Shown one piece after another: positions 4,946 through 6,837 of a stretch of 6,837 nt of DNA; positions within the stretch are counted from its first letter, which is position 1; each line of letters opens with the position of its first letter. Below the pieces are notes generated by a model that was not told where the DNA came from, ran no database searches, and was given only the letters and a program-made list of their open reading frames with translations. Origin of the DNA: CAYRVX01 sp964642165 (GTDB taxonomy: Bacteria > Planctomycetota > Phycisphaerae > SM23-33). Both the position numbers and the translations under genes were made by a program. The stretch is from the NCBI GenBank assembly GCA_964642165.1, contig CAZXOC010000350.1, positions 1 through 6,837 on the forward strand. Reading direction: 5' to 3'.

Positions 4946-6837
4946 GCGAAGCCCTTCCGCGTCACGCCGGGGACGGCCCGGCCGCTGACCGTTTCGCGGA
5001 TTTCGGGCTTCTCCAGGTTCGTGCACGTCAGGCTCGGGCCCGTGACGCACCACGCGCGGGCGAGGCGCGCCGAGCCGTCGGCGACGGCGATCCGCGCCGC
5101 GACGTCGTCGGCGTGGTGCTTGTTGAAGACGATCAGGTACAGCGTTCGCCCGTCTTTCGACAGGCTCGCGGAGGCCGTGACGGCTGCATACGGCGGCGGG
5201 TCGGCGAGGCGCTCCACGCGGAGGTTGCGGATCTCGAACTGCCCGGACACCGGCCTGCCGCCCTTCTTGACGATCAGGCGCAGGTGCAGGTCCAAGTGGC
5301 GGCAGTCCGGCAGCGTGACGAGCTTCGTGCGGAACGTCCGCCAGTCGGCGGCGCCCTCGACGCCCTGGGTCGCGCAGCCGCTCTGCGTGGCGTGCCAGCC
5401 GCGGGAGTCGATCGCGTCGACGCCGACGGTGACGGTGCGCCCCTCGCCGCCGACGCGCCGGCCCTCGTGCGTGAGCCGGTAGGTGGCCCCGCCGCGGGCC
5501 TCGATGCGCCCGAGCGTGTGGTAGGTTTCGTCGGCGTAGCCGTCGAGCGTCACGGACAGCGACCGCTTGCCGGTGCGCCGCCAGCGGAGGCCCTTACCCT
5601 CGCCGGCTTGGGCGGTGACGGCGAAGCCGGCGTCGCCGCCGCGCCCGCCGCCCTTGCGCGCCGGGCGGACGCGCAGGCAGCCCTCGAACTCCAGGAGCGG
5701 CGAATCGACCTCGACGGCCGCCAAGCGCGTCCCGAAGTGCCGCGCCCACAGGCGAAACAGCCACCACGCGGGCATCCGCCGCCACCGGCCGGGGGCATCG
5801 CCCGGCACGCGCGGGCCGCGCAGCAGGCCCCAGTAGCCGTTGACGAGGTGCCAGTAGTTGGCCATCCGGCAGTTCGTCTCGGGCTTCAGCAGGACGCGCA
5901 GGTAGTCGGCCGAAAACAGCGCCGCGCCGAACGAGAAGCGATACGGCATGGGCTTCTGCTGCACGAACGCGGCGTTGTACTCCGTGACGGCCAGCGGCAG
6001 GTCCTTCCCGGCGGCCTCGCGGACGACCTCGCGGTAGCGGGCCAGCTCGGCCTCGGCCTGCTCGCCGGCGGCCATACATGCACGCATAAGCATGTCAGGC
6101 TTATTGGCAACGGGGTTGCGCCCTTGCGGGTCCCACAGGCCGACGGCGTAGGTGTGCACGATGACGAAGTCCACCTGTCCCCTCGTGCGCGACAGGACGA
6201 TGCGGTTCCACGGATCGTCGGGGCCGGTGCCCGTGCCCATGTGCGCGCCGATCCGGACGGTCGCGTCGACGGCCCGCATGCGGCGGGCACACTCGCCGTA
6301 CCACGCGGCGTAGGCGGCAGGCGTGTGCTTGCGGAAGGGCTTGACGTCGTGGTTGCCATGGTCCGACTCGTTGCCCATCTCGAAGTACGTCACGCCGTAC
6401 GGCTCGCGGTGGCCCCACCGGGCGCGCCGCTGCGCCCACGGGTACTCCGGCGTGGGCGGGGCGTTGAGGTACTCGACCAGCTCGGCGGCTTCCTTCGGTC
6501 CGCCCACGTAGGCGCTGACGTTCATGAGCGGCTCGGCGCCAGCGGCGCGGCACCAGGCGAGGTACTCGCCGACGCCAAAGGTGAAGTTCGGCCGCTTCTC
6601 GACCGGCCCGACGGCGCGCTTCCAGTCGAAGTTGTGCGTCAGGCACCCGCCGGGGTAGCGCAGCATCGCGACGCCGATCTCCCGGGCCAGCCGCAGCGCC
6701 TCGGGCGCGGCGCGCCCGCGCTTCGGGTCCCACAGCCCGTCGCCGGTCCGCCCCATGATCGGATTGGACGCGGCGCCGAAGATGAACTGCGTGTCCGCCG
6801 CCTCGACGTTGTGCCCGAAGACCAGCCGCGGCACGGG
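4894..6837 (-). CDS. GH51-like alpha-L-arabinofuranosidase with an inserted carbohydrate-binding-like domain (5' partial)
   Basis: The enzyme would hydrolyse terminal alpha-L-arabinofuranosyl residues from arabinoxylan, arabinan or pectin by a retaining mechanism. The frame is open to the window edge. GTG 6834 is the first possible start, but the protein there is already in the first conserved strand (LVFGHNVEAAD), so the true N-terminus, perhaps with a signal peptide, is probably outside. Numbering from that GTG (646 residues), the (beta/alpha)8 barrel shows R59-Y-P-G-G63, the acid/base motif FEMGNE156, VHTY229 and the nucleophile motif VTE285YN. Residues ~400-545 look like a jelly-roll carbohydrate-binding domain (CBM4/9 type): YRLTHEGRR, a W-rich stretch, DWRTFRTKLVTLP, and an FEIRNLRVERL end strand. 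Residues ~549-646 resume the GH51 C-terminal sandwich (VTASASLSKDGRTLYLIVFNK ... SMTALEV). The stop TAG (4894-4896) lies inside the convergent gene. Family confidence is high at clan level, good for GH51. Confidence 0.85.
   Translation of the reverse strand, partial: PVPRLVFGHNVEAADTQFIFGAASNPIMGRTGDGLWDPKRGRAAPEALRLAREIGVAMLRYPGGCLTHNFDWKRAVGPVEKRPNFTFGVGEYLAWCRAAGAEPLMNVSAYVGGPKEAAELVEYLNAPPTPEYPWAQRRARWGHREPYGVTYFEMGNESDHGNHDVKPFRKHTPAAYAAWYGECARRMRAVDATVRIGAHMGTGTGPDDPWNRIVLSRTRGQVDFVIVHTYAVGLWDPQGRNPVANKPDMLMRACMAAGEQAEAELARYREVVREAAGKDLPLAVTEYNAAFVQQKPMPYRFSFGAALFSADYLRVLLKPETNCRMANYWHLVNGYWGLLRGPRVPGDAPGRWRRMPAWWLFRLWARHFGTRLAAVEVDSPLLEFEGCLRVRPARKGGGRGGDAGFAVTAQAGEGKGLRWRRTGKRSLSVTLDGYADETYHTLGRIEARGGATYRLTHEGRRVGGEGRTVTVGVDAIDSRGWHATQSGCATQGVEGAADWRTFRTKLVTLPDCRHLDLHLRLIVKKGGRPVSGQFEIRNLRVERLADPPPYAAVTASASLSKDGRTLYLIVFNKHHADDVAARIAVADGSARLARAWCVTGPSLTCTNLEKPEIRETVSGRAVPGVTRKGFAYTFPARSMTALEVSRQ
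6076..6119. repeat. Cluster of three short inverted repeats in a locally AT-richer patch inside the GH51 gene
   Basis: ACATGC (6076-6081) pairs with GCATGT (6090-6095). ATAAGC (6086-6091) pairs with GCTTAT (6099-6104). GCAAC (6107-6111) pairs with GTTGC (6115-6119). The first two overlap and would be mutually exclusive stems. The ~40-bp patch is visibly less GC-rich than its surroundings and uses codons rare in this window (CTT, CGT, GCA, TGT, GTT, AAT) around the residues VANKPDMLMRACMAA. It stays in frame, and no gene boundary lies here. It may be chance, a patch of recombination, or an internal structure. Confidence 0.4.

Noticed and set aside
3869..5053. A 394-codon minus-strand open frame antisense to the end of the esterase
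   Set aside because: Shadow frame produced by GC bias; Arg/Gly/Val-rich with no motifs.

Overview
This is a very GC-rich window (roughly 70% by eye, not computed). Codon third positions are strongly G/C. The gene repertoire suggests a free-living heterotroph of the PVC group, most likely a planctomycete or a relative such as Lentisphaerae or Phycisphaerae. It carries divergent Gfo/Idh/MocA oxidoreductases, a secreted multidomain esterase-like protein of a type familiar from planctomycetes, and a GH51-type arabinofuranosidase. No 16S or other phylogenetic marker is present, so the taxon is an inference.

Layout. Positions 13-217 hold two diverged tandem copies of a ~101/104-bp GC-rich unit. 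The unit interrupts a minus-strand Gfo/Idh/MocA gene (13-477), which is recognisable only over its first ~90 residues. A 135-bp gap (478-612) contains a strong hairpin whose loop carries the widely dispersed CCTGAGCTTGTCGAAGG repeat. A second, intact but compact Gfo/Idh/MocA gene follows on the minus strand (613-1497). A 178-bp divergent intergenic region (1498-1675) holds a possible promoter, a small hairpin and strong Shine-Dalgarno sequences for both flanking genes. The plus strand then carries one 1089-residue exported protein (1676-4945). It combines an alpha/beta-hydrolase (PHB-depolymerase/feruloyl-esterase-like) head, a middle domain shared with planctomycete esterases, a degenerate region resembling the 5'-nucleotidase C-terminal domain, and an unassigned beta-rich tail. 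Its last 52 bp overlap, tail to tail, the end of a minus-strand GH51-like glycoside hydrolase (4894-6837), whose 5' end lies outside the window.

How it may work together. The content fits a carbohydrate-catabolic locus. The GH51 enzyme would release arabinofuranose from hemicellulose or pectin side chains. The esterase-like protein could remove acyl decorations. The two oxidoreductases could process released sugars or sugar acids. Only the general enzyme classes are supported by sequence; substrates and co-regulation are inferred. The most unusual points are the domain architecture of the 1089-residue protein, an apparent carbohydrate-binding domain inserted into the C-terminal sandwich of the GH51 enzyme, the tandem repeat that ends the first oxidoreductase, and a small low-GC cluster of inverted repeats inside the GH51 gene.
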